Counted from the stretch's first letter, positions 33,998 through 43,435 are shown. The stretch: 64,000 bases of DNA from Saprospiraceae bacterium (GCA_021739645.1 JAIPBL010000010.1:1-64000), one strand, 5' to 3'. Numbers and translations: made by a program. The notes: a model not told the origin generated them from the sequence alone.

Positions 33998-34900
33998 ATG
34001 GCAAAAAGCAGAGAAGGCACGTCCACCAGTTCTTTTGGCACCAGCGGCAGGGTTAACCACGACGCATCCAAATTTTACAATTCCCGACTTTACACGGAAT
34101 TGAATGGCGGCAAAATGCCCGACGATGTGGCAAATACTTTTCCGCAATCACTTGAAAATCAGGTTTTTACTTCCAGTTCAGAGTCCATGTCTGAGATTCC
34201 TAGCGGCTCGGTGCATTTGATGATTACTTCCCCGCCTTACAACGCCAACAAGGATTACGACGAAGACCTTTCCCTTCAGGAGTACCTCGATTTTTTGAAA
34301 AACGTTTTCACCGAAACCTATCGGGTACTCGTTCCCGGTGGCCGTGCTTGCATCAATCTCGCCAACCTTGGCCGCAAGCCTTACATCCCGCTCACCTCAC
34401 ACATCGCCCTGCTCATGCAAGAAATCGGCTTCATCATGCGGGGTGAAATCATCTGGGACAAAGGCGCAAGTTCCACCTCCAGCACGGCATGGGGTAGCTG
34501 GCAGAGCGCTTCGAACCCCATCCTCCGTGACGTGCATGAGTACATCCTGATTTTCTCAAAAGGCGACTACAAACGGCATTTGACCAAAAAGGAAAAAGAG
34601 GAAAAGAAAAGCACCATCAGCAGGGACGAGTTTCTCGACTGGACGAAGACCATTTGGCAAATGAACGCCGAATCCGCCCGGCGTGTGGGGCATCCGGCGC
34701 CTTTCCCGTTGGAACTACCGAACCGCCTCATCCAACTCTACTCTTTCGAAACGGACGTGGTGCTCGACCCGTTCATGGGCAGTGGCACGACAGCCATGGC
34801 CGCATTGCGGAGCGGAAGGAAATTCGTCGGCTATGAAATCGTGGAGGAATATGTTGAACTCGCCCGAAAGCGCATTGCGGCTGCTAAGAAGCTGGGGTAA
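33998..34900 (+). CDS. Site-specific DNA methyltransferase, beta class, without a restriction partner
   Basis: A 300-residue amino-methyltransferase. Motif IV TSPPYN (about residue 74) comes before motif I DPFMGSGTT (about 263), the order of beta-class N6-adenine or N4-cytosine enzymes. The variable target-recognition part lies between (about 140-235). EIIWDKGAS and HPAPFPLELPNRLI are typical flanking motifs. No endonuclease, specificity or recombination gene is adjacent, so it is an orphan enzyme, possibly regulatory or a relic. ATG at 33998 was preferred to TTG 33950. A MITE-like element begins just after its stop codon. Confidence 0.92.
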   Translation: MAKSREGTSTSSFGTSGRVNHDASKFYNSRLYTELNGGKMPDDVANTFPQSLENQVFTSSSESMSEIPSGSVHLMITSPPYNANKDYDEDLSLQEYLDFLKNVFTETYRVLVPGGRACINLANLGRKPYIPLTSHIALLMQEIGFIMRGEIIWDKGASSTSSTAWGSWQSASNPILRDVHEYILIFSKGDYKRHLTKKEKEEKKSTISRDEFLDWTKTIWQMNAESARRVGHPAPFPLELPNRLIQLYSFETDVVLDPFMGSGTTAMAALRSGRKFVGYEIVEEYVELARKRIAAAKKLG

Positions 34901-34917
34901 TCCTTTTTCTTAAATAA

Positions 34918-35120
34918 CGTGAGTTATGGCAATTGTAATGTCCCGTAGGGACAAGATGTAGGTAGAAATGCCAGTAAAATCAGGGCTTTCGTCCCGTAGG
35001 GACGATACCAAATCCACTCGTGCCGTCCCTACGGGACGGGAATTTAGGGTTCCATCAACTTTCTACCGACATTTAGTCCCTACGGGACTGATTATCAGGC
35101 ATTTATTGCCATAACTCACG
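34918..35120. mobile_element. MITE-like palindromic element, 203 bp
   Basis: Perfect 16-bp terminal inverted repeats (CGTGAGTTATGGCAAT at 34918-34933 and its complement at 35105-35120). A 7-bp direct repeat TTAAATA flanks them (34910-34916, with one extra A, and 35121-35127), as expected of target-site duplication. Inside are four copies of a 13-bp near-palindrome, GTCCCGTAGGGAC at 34940-34952 and 34991-35003 and its complement at 35025-35037 and 35076-35088, placed symmetrically so the whole element can fold into one long hairpin. No coding capacity. The stop codon of the neighbouring DUF1569 gene lies in the right-hand duplication. Confidence 0.85.
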
Positions 35121-35570
35121 TTAAATACCAAACTGCCCAAAATGGTAGTCCGTGTGCTTGTACATGTGGCGTCCCCATTCCTCAGCGGTCATCTTTCCAA
35201 ATAGCGGGTGCTTGAGCACTTTGACCACTTGGGGTCCTTCGGCAAGTTTACGGAAATTGTGGATGAAGATTTCCCGCTCTTTTTCAAAATCCATCTTGCC
35301 CCGCATCAAAAATTCAGCGGCAGTTGGTGAGTTCTTCTTGTAGGGTTTTCCACTTAAAATTGACTTTTTCAACAGCGGCCCAATGAGCCGGAGCGGCAAT
35401 GGCAGTGGCTTCAAAGTCAGCTCGCCGGTGGGTGTTTTAAAAGCTGCTGAACAATGCGCCAACATCTGTGCAGCGTTCATTTTGCCCCAAACTGGTGTAG
35501 CTGCGGCGGTTAGCCTGTCGAGCCGTTCGAGCAGCTCATTTTGCGAAGTAGGTTCAAAAAAAGACTTCAT
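35121..35570 (-). CDS. DUF1569 family protein (DinB-like fold)
   Basis: A 149-residue soluble protein. It matches DUF1569: WGKMNAAQMLAHCSAAFKTP near residue 28, then LFGKMTAEEWGRHMYKHTDY near the C-terminus. The histidines of AHC and HTDYH are placed as in DinB-like four-helix proteins, where they bind a metal. Function is unknown; some relatives are thiol transferases. ATG at 35570 was chosen as the start of conserved sequence. Its TAA is part of the target duplication of the MITE-like element. Confidence 0.85.
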   Translation of the reverse strand: MKSFFEPTSQNELLERLDRLTAAATPVWGKMNAAQMLAHCSAAFKTPTGELTLKPLPLPLRLIGPLLKKSILSGKPYKKNSPTAAEFLMRGKMDFEKEREIFIHNFRKLAEGPQVVKVLKHPLFGKMTAEEWGRHMYKHTDYHFGQFGI

Positions 35571-35617
35571 GTGAAGTTGTTTTCTTTGAAAAAATGCGTG
35601 AATTGGAAGTTCAATTT

Positions 35618-36604
35618 TTACCCTTCTTTTTCCAGCCAATTGATCGTTTTAGCCAGTCCCTGTTCCAAGCGCAGGGGCTCGTAATCGAGTTCCCGCTGGG
35701 CTTTTTCAATGGAAAGCTCCCAATTGTAGTTGAAACGCCTGGCCCAAGGTGGCGTAAGCACCGGAGGTTTGCCGGTCAAGTTCGCCCGGAATTCCATAAA
35801 ATGAGCGGCCATTTTCATCAATGGTAATGGCACTTTCAGCATCCGCACCTGTTTGTTCGACAAATTGGCCAGGGTTTCAAAAAAGCCGTTGAACGAAGCA
35901 TTTGCCCCACCCAAAATATAACGCTCGCCTGCCCTACCCTGCCGCATGGCCGCCAAGTGACCTTCCACCACGTCGTCAATGAAAACGTAATTTCCGATAC
36001 TTTCCCCGTCTCCGGGCAGCATCCGAAACTTGCCTTTGAGGTACATTTTCACCATTCTCGTCACGCCATTGCTGTCGCTGAGGAGACCGGGGCCATACAC
36101 CCGGCTGGGGTTCACCGTCACGATGTCCATGCCCTGCCCCGACATCTCCACCGCTGCTTGTTCGGCCTGCGCTTTTGAGCGGTCATAGTCGGTGAAATAG
36201 TCCACGGAGCGGGGAGTGGCTTCATCGCTTGCCTTGCCTTGGTTAGGGCTGATGGTACCTGCGGTGGAGGTGAACACGACCCGTTTTGCGCCCGCCTGTC
36301 GAGCAGCTTCAAATACGTTCACCGCACCGTCAAGGTTGTATTCGTAAAATGTTTTTGGATCCTTGTCCCAGGGTTTGGCGAAAGCCGCCACGTGGAATAC
36401 AGCATCACAGCTAGCAGCAGCCGCATGGAGGCTGGGCTTGTCGAGCAAATCGCCCTTTTTCATCACCGTTCCGGGAATTTTCTTCAACGCTGCGGCCTTC
36501 TCTTCGCTCCGATACAAGGCATGTACGGTATGGCCTTCGGCAACGAGCCGTTTGGTAAGTTGCGTTCCGATGTAGCCAGTAGCACCCGTTATCAAATATT
36601 TCAT
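35618..36604 (-). CDS. NAD-dependent epimerase/dehydratase (extended SDR)
   Basis: A 328-residue oxidoreductase of the extended short-chain dehydrogenase family. The N-terminal Rossmann motif is GATGYIGTQL (about residues 7-16). The active-site region has FTSTAGTISP (Ser/Thr) and YDRSKAQAE (YxxxK at about 158). VNPSRVYGPG and a C-terminal substrate-binding region follow. Relatives act on sugar nucleotides, sterols or dihydroflavonols; no specific substrate can be given. ATG at 36604 begins the Rossmann fold. Confidence 0.88.
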   Translation of the reverse strand: MKYLITGATGYIGTQLTKRLVAEGHTVHALYRSEEKAAALKKIPGTVMKKGDLLDKPSLHAAAASCDAVFHVAAFAKPWDKDPKTFYEYNLDGAVNVFEAARQAGAKRVVFTSTAGTISPNQGKASDEATPRSVDYFTDYDRSKAQAEQAAVEMSGQGMDIVTVNPSRVYGPGLLSDSNGVTRMVKMYLKGKFRMLPGDGESIGNYVFIDDVVEGHLAAMRQGRAGERYILGGANASFNGFFETLANLSNKQVRMLKVPLPLMKMAAHFMEFRANLTGKPPVLTPPWARRFNYNWELSIEKAQRELDYEPLRLEQGLAKTINWLEKEG

Positions 36605-36613
36605 CCAAATGTC

Positions 36614-36672
36614 TTGGATTGCCAAATTGCTGGATAGTATTCGTCTCAACCATCCAGCAATTCAGCAATCAA
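36614..36672. repeat. Inverted array of ATTGCTGG / GATTGCC-type units
   Basis: Units at 36614-36638 (GGATTGCC, AATTGCTGG) mirror CATCCAGCAATT and CAGCAATC units at 36650-36672. It ends 2 bp before the stop codon of the metzincin gene. Confidence 0.75.
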
Positions 36673-36673
36673 T

Positions 36674-39600
36674 TTATTCCACTACCAACTTTCGTACAAA
36701 CACCCCCTGCGCCGTCCGAACCTGCACAAAATACAAGCCCGGCACTACATCACTGGTGTTGAGTTGCACCAATTCCGTATCCAATCCGCTCATTGCCACT
36801 GGCACCAAACGGCCTTGAACATCCATCACTTGCACGGCTAGCGGCTTGCCCAATTGCGGAGCAAGGACAAGGTTCACCTCGTTGGTAGCTGGGTTAGGGA
36901 AGAGCTGGAATTGAGCATCCGCCTCCTGACCTTTTGTACCGCCAATGATAACAGCGCCTGCGTCCATTTTGATGTTGAAATGCGGTGTACCTGTGTAGCC
37001 GCCCGCTCCATCATTGACCGAAAAGGTGAAATAATCGTAAAGCGCAGCCGTGTTGGTATTGGTATAGGTCAAGTATTTATTGAAAACATCGTCCATCGTG
37101 AACTGCCCACCAACTGCAAGGGTTGAGCCGTTCAGTTTCACTTGGCCATTTGTTGTGTTCTTAACGATGGTGAACTTCAACTCACCCCAAGTATTGTCGG
37201 CATCATTGACAACGAGCTTGTCGGTGTAAATGCGGTTCGTGCCACCAGGTGGCACGGCCAACGTGTCATTTTTCACTACCACGGGGCTGGCTGAGGATAC
37301 CGAGCCGCAAACCTCCAACGCCCAATTGCTAAAAGAGCCGCCCTCGCCAAGTGTGTTTACAACTTCCAGTTCCAATGCCCAGTCGCCTTTTTTGTCTTGC
37401 CCGTTGAAGTCGGACAAAGAACCGACTGGTTTGTAAGTCAAATTGGCGGAGGGGCAGTTGGTCAGGATGTTGGCCGATTGGTCATTGAACCCAGCGTTCA
37501 GGCTGTTGCTGTTGCAGTTCGGTTCCGACATCAGCACGACGGGGGTGCTGCCGTTCGGGCTTTTTAACCTTACCACAATATGCCGTAGTGCCGAATGTGT
37601 TGCCACCACTTTTTTGACCCTCACGTCGGAGATAGCGCCAGCTTGGGGGAAATTTATCTTCGAGGTGATGAGCGGTAAACCAGTGCTTGGAATGGGAATG
37701 CTGTTCTGGTCGCCCGCACTGCTTATTTCTGTGCAAACTTGCGAAACCGTGCGGAAACTGAACGGGTCGCCGAAATCACCCATACCGCAAGTATTACTGG
37801 CACGTACCCGCCAGTAGTAAACTTGGTTGTCCTCCAAGGTAATACTTGGGGTAAACTGGGCCGAGGTCAACCCGGTGCCACTGTCCACGATGTTCGTAAA
37901 CCCAGGGTCGGTAGCAATTTGAATATCGTAAGTCTGCGCATTCGGCAGTGCCGACCAACCAAAAACAGGCAAGGTTCCCTGCCCAGCAGCCCCATCGGTG
38001 GGGGCAGTGGCGGTGATTCCAGTTAGGTCAGTATCAACAATAATGATAGTCAAAATGCGGGTCTGGTCTGGCTGGCCGGGCGACGTTGCCACAATGTTGA
38101 ACGTGATGTTGCCCGATGTGGCTGCTCCGCTCGTATTGACGGTCAAAGTGGAGGATTGACCTGCAGCCACTGGATTTGCACTGAAATTGGCAGTGACACC
38201 TGCTGGCAAACCATTCACCGTGTAGGTGACGTCGCCGTTATAGCCCATCAGTGCCTGTGTGGTGAGGGTTACGGTGAAATCATTGCAAGCCAAACCACCT
38301 TCGGCAGGGTTGGTTGTCAAAATATACCCCGGTTGCGTGGCCGCTGCGATGGTGAAATTCTGGTTGGAAATATCAAAGAAAATATTGTCCGCAGCTTCCA
38401 CTTTGATGCGTGCGGTTGTGCTCGGCATGTTCGGCATCACCACGTAGGCCGAGCCGTCGTTGTCGCCTTGCGAAAGCAATAGCGTTGGATAGGTCAAGCC
38501 ACCGTCTGTGCTCAGGTAGAGGTTAATTTTTTTGCAGTTGACCGGCGCAACATCCGTGTTTGCCACATCCCAAGTCACCTGTACGTATTCGCCCACACTG
38601 AAAGTCTCGCCACCGTTCGGGTAGGTTTCGACAAACGGCCCTGCGCTGGCAGCACAATTGAACTGAATTTCATCGTAATTAAATCCGCCGTTGTTCGGGT
38701 GGTTGTCACGCACCGTGAAGCGGAAAGTAAGTACCCGGTCATAAAATGGAAGAATCTCCTGAATGTCAGGTGTGCCGCTGATGATGGTCTGTATTTTAGG
38801 GAAAACACGGGTCGGTGTTGCATTAGGGGGGTAAGAACGGAACAACGGCGCCGTGCCTTCCGGCGAACCAAGGGTGCTCGGTGGTCCAAGGTCGTATTGC
38901 TCCCAGCAGTAGGTCAAGGTATTCGGGTCTTCGGTATCGGAGGCCGTTCCGGTGAGCGAAAACGGCGTTGACTTTGGGATATAAAAACCACCCTGCATCG
39001 GAATGTCAGCCTCCGGTGTCGTGTTTCCTCCGGGCACTACCTGCTTGCACTGATTGCCGCCGCCCGTGCGGGTGAAGGCCTGTATGCGCAACATGGAATT
39101 GTTGTGGAAATAGTCATCCGTGGTTGGCTGCAGGTGATTGACGGTGCAAACCCCGTTTCCATTGTAGCACATAATAGACGAACCACTGCCAGGTTCATAA
39201 GCCGTTTCCGGGGTCTCGTTTTCATTGTCGCACTTGTTGAAAGTGTGGGTCGCATTTAACTGGTGGCCCATTTCATGTCCTACTACGATATAAAACAATG
39301 CCCCGGTGTACGGCCCAAATTTGCAGGAAGCTGCCCGGGCTTTGGGGTATTGGGCCAGTATCTCACTGTTGCAGACGCCTCCCAATTGTGCCAGACCGCC
39401 GCCTTGCGTACCGAAAACATGGCCCATGTCGTATCCATTCACCGTAAATGCAGCATTCAAAATCGCTGGGTTTTGGCCAATCATCGACTCCGTGTTCCCG
39501 TTCGTGTAGGGGTCAGGGTTGGAAAAATAAAACAGGGTGTCATTGTTGGCAACGAGCAAGAGCCGAACGGCAGCGTCCCGCTCGAAAACACTGTTCACAT

Positions 39601-40312
39601 TGTTCACAACGTTGACAACCGCAGCCATTACGGAAGAAACAGTGCCGCCTTCGCTCGATGAATACTCAGCAGTGGTGGCCACTGCCAGGCGGTAGGTGTA
39701 ACGGTCAACTGGCACGACCGCACGGTCGTTTGCTGGCGCAAAATCTTCGGTGAACGACTCGATTTCGGCCTGGGTATGCTCCACTTCGCAGTGGAACTGC
39801 TGTGCTTCTTCGGTGTTGAAATCCACGTTTTTCAACCAAAAGCTTAGATACACTTGCCCTTCAGGTGCGTTCGGCACAATGAGCACGGTGCCGCCTCCCG
39901 TGGAGTGCATGATGGCGTTGAAACCTTGTGGTGAAATATCGAGGCGAATGCTGGTTTCTGGATGCGATACAGCCTTGCCAGCATAAGTTTTTATCATCGG
40001 GAACTTCTCCGCCAATGCTGGCTCCATGATGGGCGATTCCCAAATGGCGAATGCTGCCATTGTGCCATCGGGCATCGGCAGCACCAGTTCCAGAGGGCTG
40101 TTTTGTGCCGCAGCGGTCAACTCCATCGGCGCTTGGCGAAGGTGGTTTCGCATGGCATTGAGGTTGAGGGATAGCGCCCTCCACTCCAGTGGCATAAACG
40201 CTGGTTTGGCAAAGTCGGAGCTGTGGTTTTCGCTCCAGTACCCTGCCGAAGACTGCGCAAAAAGCGTCAGCACGGTGAGCAGAGCGGTGCAAGTAGTCAA
40301 GAATTTTTTCAT
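36674..40312 (-). CDS. Large secreted reprolysin-like metalloprotease with P-domain and T9SS sorting domain
   Basis: A 1212-residue secreted protein. The signal peptide is at 1-20. The metzincin zinc site HEMGHQLNATH gives His346, Glu347, His350 and His356; the usual Gly at position 8 of the motif is Asn. The order after it is an Ig/cadherin-like region (about 430-780), a fibronectin III-like module near 790-880 (PVFGWSALPNAQTYDIQIAT), a proprotein-convertase P-domain at about 890-1020 (VRLKSPNGSTPVVLM, GDWALELEV, NWALEVCG), a cadherin-like repeat and a type A T9SS sorting domain (FQLFPNPATNEVNLVL). It probably digests extracellular protein. Confidence 0.92.
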   Translation of the reverse strand: MKKFLTTCTALLTVLTLFAQSSAGYWSENHSSDFAKPAFMPLEWRALSLNLNAMRNHLRQAPMELTAAAQNSPLELVLPMPDGTMAAFAIWESPIMEPALAEKFPMIKTYAGKAVSHPETSIRLDISPQGFNAIMHSTGGGTVLIVPNAPEGQVYLSFWLKNVDFNTEEAQQFHCEVEHTQAEIESFTEDFAPANDRAVVPVDRYTYRLAVATTAEYSSSEGGTVSSVMAAVVNVVNNVNSVFERDAAVRLLLVANNDTLFYFSNPDPYTNGNTESMIGQNPAILNAAFTVNGYDMGHVFGTQGGGLAQLGGVCNSEILAQYPKARAASCKFGPYTGALFYIVVGHEMGHQLNATHTFNKCDNENETPETAYEPGSGSSIMCYNGNGVCTVNHLQPTTDDYFHNNSMLRIQAFTRTGGGNQCKQVVPGGNTTPEADIPMQGGFYIPKSTPFSLTGTASDTEDPNTLTYCWEQYDLGPPSTLGSPEGTAPLFRSYPPNATPTRVFPKIQTIISGTPDIQEILPFYDRVLTFRFTVRDNHPNNGGFNYDEIQFNCAASAGPFVETYPNGGETFSVGEYVQVTWDVANTDVAPVNCKKINLYLSTDGGLTYPTLLLSQGDNDGSAYVVMPNMPSTTARIKVEAADNIFFDISNQNFTIAAATQPGYILTTNPAEGGLACNDFTVTLTTQALMGYNGDVTYTVNGLPAGVTANFSANPVAAGQSSTLTVNTSGAATSGNITFNIVATSPGQPDQTRILTIIIVDTDLTGITATAPTDGAAGQGTLPVFGWSALPNAQTYDIQIATDPGFTNIVDSGTGLTSAQFTPSITLEDNQVYYWRVRASNTCGMGDFGDPFSFRTVSQVCTEISSAGDQNSIPIPSTGLPLITSKINFPQAGAISDVRVKKVVATHSALRHIVVRLKSPNGSTPVVLMSEPNCNSNSLNAGFNDQSANILTNCPSANLTYKPVGSLSDFNGQDKKGDWALELEVVNTLGEGGSFSNWALEVCGSVSSASPVVVKNDTLAVPPGGTNRIYTDKLVVNDADNTWGELKFTIVKNTTNGQVKLNGSTLAVGGQFTMDDVFNKYLTYTNTNTAALYDYFTFSVNDGAGGYTGTPHFNIKMDAGAVIIGGTKGQEADAQFQLFPNPATNEVNLVLAPQLGKPLAVQVMDVQGRLVPVAMSGLDTELVQLNTSDVVPGLYFVQVRTAQGVFVRKLVVE

Positions 40313-40481
40313 GCTAAAATGGATGTTTTATTGGAAGATGGCGGCAACCATTACTTTGACAAGCAGGCTAGGGTTGCCTGCGGCAAAGCTAATGAACCGC
40401 TGTCGCAAATGATAGCCGGGAAGGAACTTAGGTTGCTTGGGTGACAAAATCGGTTGGATGAAGGTCATACAGCTTACCAAC

Positions 40482-41102
40482 TCAGTGCTTTTTCACCCCC
40501 GCCCAGGTCGCCTCCCCCGCAGGGATTTCAACGTCAAGGGTATTTTCGACAGGTGGGATTGGACAATTATAGCCATCAGAGTAATGGCACCATGGATTGT
40601 AGCATTTGTTGAAATCCAAGACTGGCGCTTCGGCTTCTACCGCAGCGATGGTAAGGTCGATGTAGCGGCCACCGCCGTAGGTCGCATCCCCGTTGCTCTC
40701 ATCCCGGAACGGGAGGAACAGGTGCTGGGCATAAATGGGCATATTGCGGAGCGTAAGGTTCTGATAAACAGCAAGTTTTAGCATCCGGCCTTCCAGTTCA
40801 AAGGTCAAAAAACCATACTTGACGAATGATTTGGTGATGCCGCTGGAAGTGGGCACATCGAACGGCTCCTCCTTCGGTGTACGATGAAATACACAAACGA
40901 CTCGGTATGCCTCATTCGCCTCAAAAAAGCGGAGATTGGGCAGGTCGGCGGAGTCCAGCGGCGAACGTTCGCTTTTCAAAAAATCTGCTTTGTATGCTTC
41001 CCGGTGCTTCGCAATTTGCGCAGCAAAGTCAGCGGCTTCCTGTTGGCCGAAGGCCGAAACAAAAAAGAATCCAAGCAGAAAAAGAATCAATCGAAATTTC
41101 AT
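40482..41102 (-). CDS. DUF1684 family secreted protein
   Basis: A 206-residue protein with a signal peptide (LILFLLGFFFVSAFG). The DUF1684 signature is near the C-terminus: FNKCYNPWCHYSDGYNCPIP followed by PVENTLDVEIPAGE. Function is not known. It shares direction with the MoxR-like gene upstream (40-bp gap, containing a small CATGGC palindrome) and may be co-transcribed with it. Confidence 0.9.
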   Translation of the reverse strand: MKFRLILFLLGFFFVSAFGQQEAADFAAQIAKHREAYKADFLKSERSPLDSADLPNLRFFEANEAYRVVCVFHRTPKEEPFDVPTSSGITKSFVKYGFLTFELEGRMLKLAVYQNLTLRNMPIYAQHLFLPFRDESNGDATYGGGRYIDLTIAAVEAEAPVLDFNKCYNPWCHYSDGYNCPIPPVENTLDVEIPAGEATWAGVKKH

Positions 41103-41142
41103 AATCCACTGTTTTTCATGGCCAAGGTGCCATGCTCAATTC

Positions 41143-42627
41143 TCAATTAAACCCAATGTCATCGTCGTCGTCGTCGTCGTCATCATTCAGCATGTCCGCC
41201 AAGGAGTCGTTGAAAGTCAGGGTGGCCTCCACGAAGTTTTTGTTGATGACGTTCATCTCGGCGAGGCCGTGCAGCACCAGTTCCATGAAGGTGTAGAGTT
41301 GGGCTTTGGGGAGGTCTTGCCCTTCTACAAATCGCTTCAGTCCTGCCACCTTATCCAGTTCGGTGCGGAAGTCTTTTTCGGAGGAGTCATTGAGGATATT
41401 GACGGCATTACCACCTGAAAACCAAGCTTTTATGATGCCATACGGGTCACTTTCACGCCCCTTCCGAAGTTTGTCGGGATTGGGAAAATACTTTAAAAAC
41501 AGGTCTTCGATGGAGTCGCCGATCAACTCCAAGGCCACCGCATAAGGCCCTTCCTGCTCGCCTTCGTACACAAGTTCCACCTTGCCGGTGATGGCCGGAA
41601 TCACGCCCCAAAAATCGGTGATTCGGGCGGTTGCCAACTTTTCCCCATTTATCAACATGCGCCGCTCGGCGGTGCTCACCAGGTTCTCGTAACCACTGAT
41701 GCTGAGTCGGGCAGAGACGCCACTTTTTTCGTCCACCAACTCGCTCTCACGGGCGGTAAAGCTGATTTGCTCCAACAAAACCTGCAATGCCAGCGGCACA
41801 TTTACCGATTTGAGCTGCTCCGGTGCCAGTCGTGCCTCCTGCTGGGTGATTCGCTGCGCCACCTCGATGGTACGCGGATAGTGCGTCAAAATCTGGCTTT
41901 CGATACGGTCTTTCAGTGGGGTAATGATGCTGCCCCGGTTGGTGTAGTCCTCCGGGTTGGCGGTAAAAACAAACTGGATTTCGAGCGGCAGGCGCAGCTT
42001 GAAACCACGGATTTGCATGTCGCCCTCCTGCAAAATATTGAAAAGCGCCACCTGAATCCTTGCTTGCAAGTCGGGCAATTCGTTGATGACGAAAATACTG
42101 CGGTGCGAACGGGGAATGAGGCCAAAATGGATCACCCGCTCATCGGAGTACGGCAACTTGAGCGTGGCCGCCTTGATGGGGTCCACGTCGCCCACGAGGT
42201 CGGCGATGCTCACGTCGGGGGTGGCCAGTTTTTCCACGTAGCGGTCGTTGCGATGCACCCACTCAATGGGGGTCTCGTCCCCTTTTTCAGCAATCAAGTC
42301 AAAAGCAAAGCGGGAGATGGGCGCCAGTGGGTCGTCGTTCAGCTCACTACCGTCAATGGTTGGCATCCACTCATCGAGAAGTTGCACGAGCATCCGGGCG
42401 AGGCGGGTCTTCGCCTGGCCCCGAAGGCCGAGCAGTACGATGTTGTGGCGACTGAGCACCGCCCGCTCAACATCGGGCAGCACGGTATCATCGAAACCAT
42501 AAATGCCCTCGAATACGGTTTGCTTCTTCTTCAGTTTTTGAATGAGGTTCTGGCGAAGCTCGTCCTTGACGGAGCGTGGACGGTAGCCGGAGGCTTTGAG
42601 TTCGCCCAGTGTTTTTGCTTTGGTCAT
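41143..42627 (-). CDS. MoxR / magnesium-chelatase-type AAA+ ATPase
   Basis: A 494-residue soluble ATPase. The Walker A motif is GLRGQAKTR (about residues 68-76), sensor/Walker B region RSIFVINELPDL (about 177), and VFTANPEDYTNRG plus PLKDRIESQILTHYP fit the chelatase/MoxR branch. Such ATPases usually act as chaperones for VWA-domain partners, but no VWA gene is adjacent. The C-terminus is an uninterrupted run of nine aspartates (LND9IGFN), encoded by a GTC/GTCATC microsatellite at about 41160-41188, which may vary in length. Confidence 0.88.
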   Translation of the reverse strand: MTKAKTLGELKASGYRPRSVKDELRQNLIQKLKKKQTVFEGIYGFDDTVLPDVERAVLSRHNIVLLGLRGQAKTRLARMLVQLLDEWMPTIDGSELNDDPLAPISRFAFDLIAEKGDETPIEWVHRNDRYVEKLATPDVSIADLVGDVDPIKAATLKLPYSDERVIHFGLIPRSHRSIFVINELPDLQARIQVALFNILQEGDMQIRGFKLRLPLEIQFVFTANPEDYTNRGSIITPLKDRIESQILTHYPRTIEVAQRITQQEARLAPEQLKSVNVPLALQVLLEQISFTARESELVDEKSGVSARLSISGYENLVSTAERRMLINGEKLATARITDFWGVIPAITGKVELVYEGEQEGPYAVALELIGDSIEDLFLKYFPNPDKLRKGRESDPYGIIKAWFSGGNAVNILNDSSEKDFRTELDKVAGLKRFVEGQDLPKAQLYTFMELVLHGLAEMNVINKNFVEATLTFNDSLADMLNDDDDDDDDDIGFN

Positions 42628-42641
42628 AAAAATAATTGTAA

Positions 42642-42660
42642 CACGGACAGTTAATCCGTC
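42642..42660. repeat. Single copy of the CACGGAC palindrome
   Basis: CACGGACAGTTAATCCGTC is an imperfect copy of the palindrome clustered at 55352-55496. It lies in the leader of the MoxR-like gene, 15 bp upstream of its start. Confidence 0.6.
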
Positions 42661-42796
42661 CTTTAAGCTTTGAATTGGGTGTTAGTTTGATGGTGCAAAA
42701 GCACGGTCTAGCAGACCCTGTTACTTTCGGTATCGTACTGCCTAGCGGCAAAATTGCAGACTTTGGGGGAAACAAGGGGAAGGGGAGAATGTTTTG

Positions 42797-42820
42797 TTTG
42801 AAAATAAAACCCTATTTTTG
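42797..42820 (+). promoter_or_regulatory. Promoter of the Uma2-like gene (TTTG and TATTTTTG)
   Basis: A TAnnTTTG element at 42813-42820 lies 15 bp before the ATG. TTTG copies at 42793-42796 and 42797-42800 could act as upstream elements (16 and 12 bp spacing). Confidence 0.45.
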
Positions 42821-42835
42821 AATAAAAAATTGACT

Positions 42836-43435
42836 ATGTCCACTGCAACTGCCGAAGCGCCGAAGAAAAAGAAGAAGGTAGCAACCAAGGTACCGGAATA
42901 CCTGATTTACGAAGTGGTGAAGGGCAAGCCCATCTACTACAAGGGCTACAAAGATGTTTTGAACGGCTCAAAAACCTTTGAAGAAATTACTATGGAAAGC
43001 ATACTGCAATCTTGGCTCAAAGCTCAGATCACCATATTTATTGGTAGCCTCCTTAAAATGACCAACTACCACCTTACCGTTGGCGAAATGGGCATCAACC
43101 TCTCCCGGCAAGACAAACGGGGCGCTGATATTTCCATTTTCCGAAAAGAGAACTTCAAACTGATTGACAAATTTTCCGACCTGCCGCCCGAAATCATCAT
43201 TGAAATTGACGTGCGTGCGGAGGTGGAAGACCGCCACGAAATGGACTATGTAGCCGAAAAAACGGACGATTACCACAAGTTTGGCGTGAAACGCATCATC
43301 TGGATTTTTACGAAGGCCAAAAAAGTCATCACGGCCAACGCTGGCCAACCTTGGCTCATGCAGGACTGGTCGGTGGACATCGAAATCATGGAAGGTATCA
43401 AGTTCAATGTGGCTGATATGGTGAAGAATTTTTGA
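42836..43435 (+). CDS. Uma2 family (PD-(D/E)XK-fold) restriction-endonuclease-like protein
   Basis: A 199-residue soluble protein. After a basic N-terminus (APKKKKKVATK), the Uma2/DUF820 core is seen: SKTFEEITMESILQSWL, RGADISIF (acidic residue) and PPEIIIEIDVRAE, ending in YHKFGVKRIIWIFTKAK. The D...E-x-D pattern fits the PD-(D/E)XK nuclease fold. Uma2 proteins are abundant in cyanobacteria and Bacteroidota; nuclease activity is mostly predicted. ATG at 42836 was preferred to the upstream in-frame ATG because of the promoter position. Confidence 0.83.
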   Translation: MSTATAEAPKKKKKVATKVPEYLIYEVVKGKPIYYKGYKDVLNGSKTFEEITMESILQSWLKAQITIFIGSLLKMTNYHLTVGEMGINLSRQDKRGADISIFRKENFKLIDKFSDLPPEIIIEIDVRAEVEDRHEMDYVAEKTDDYHKFGVKRIIWIFTKAKKVITANAGQPWLMQDWSVDIEIMEGIKFNVADMVKNF

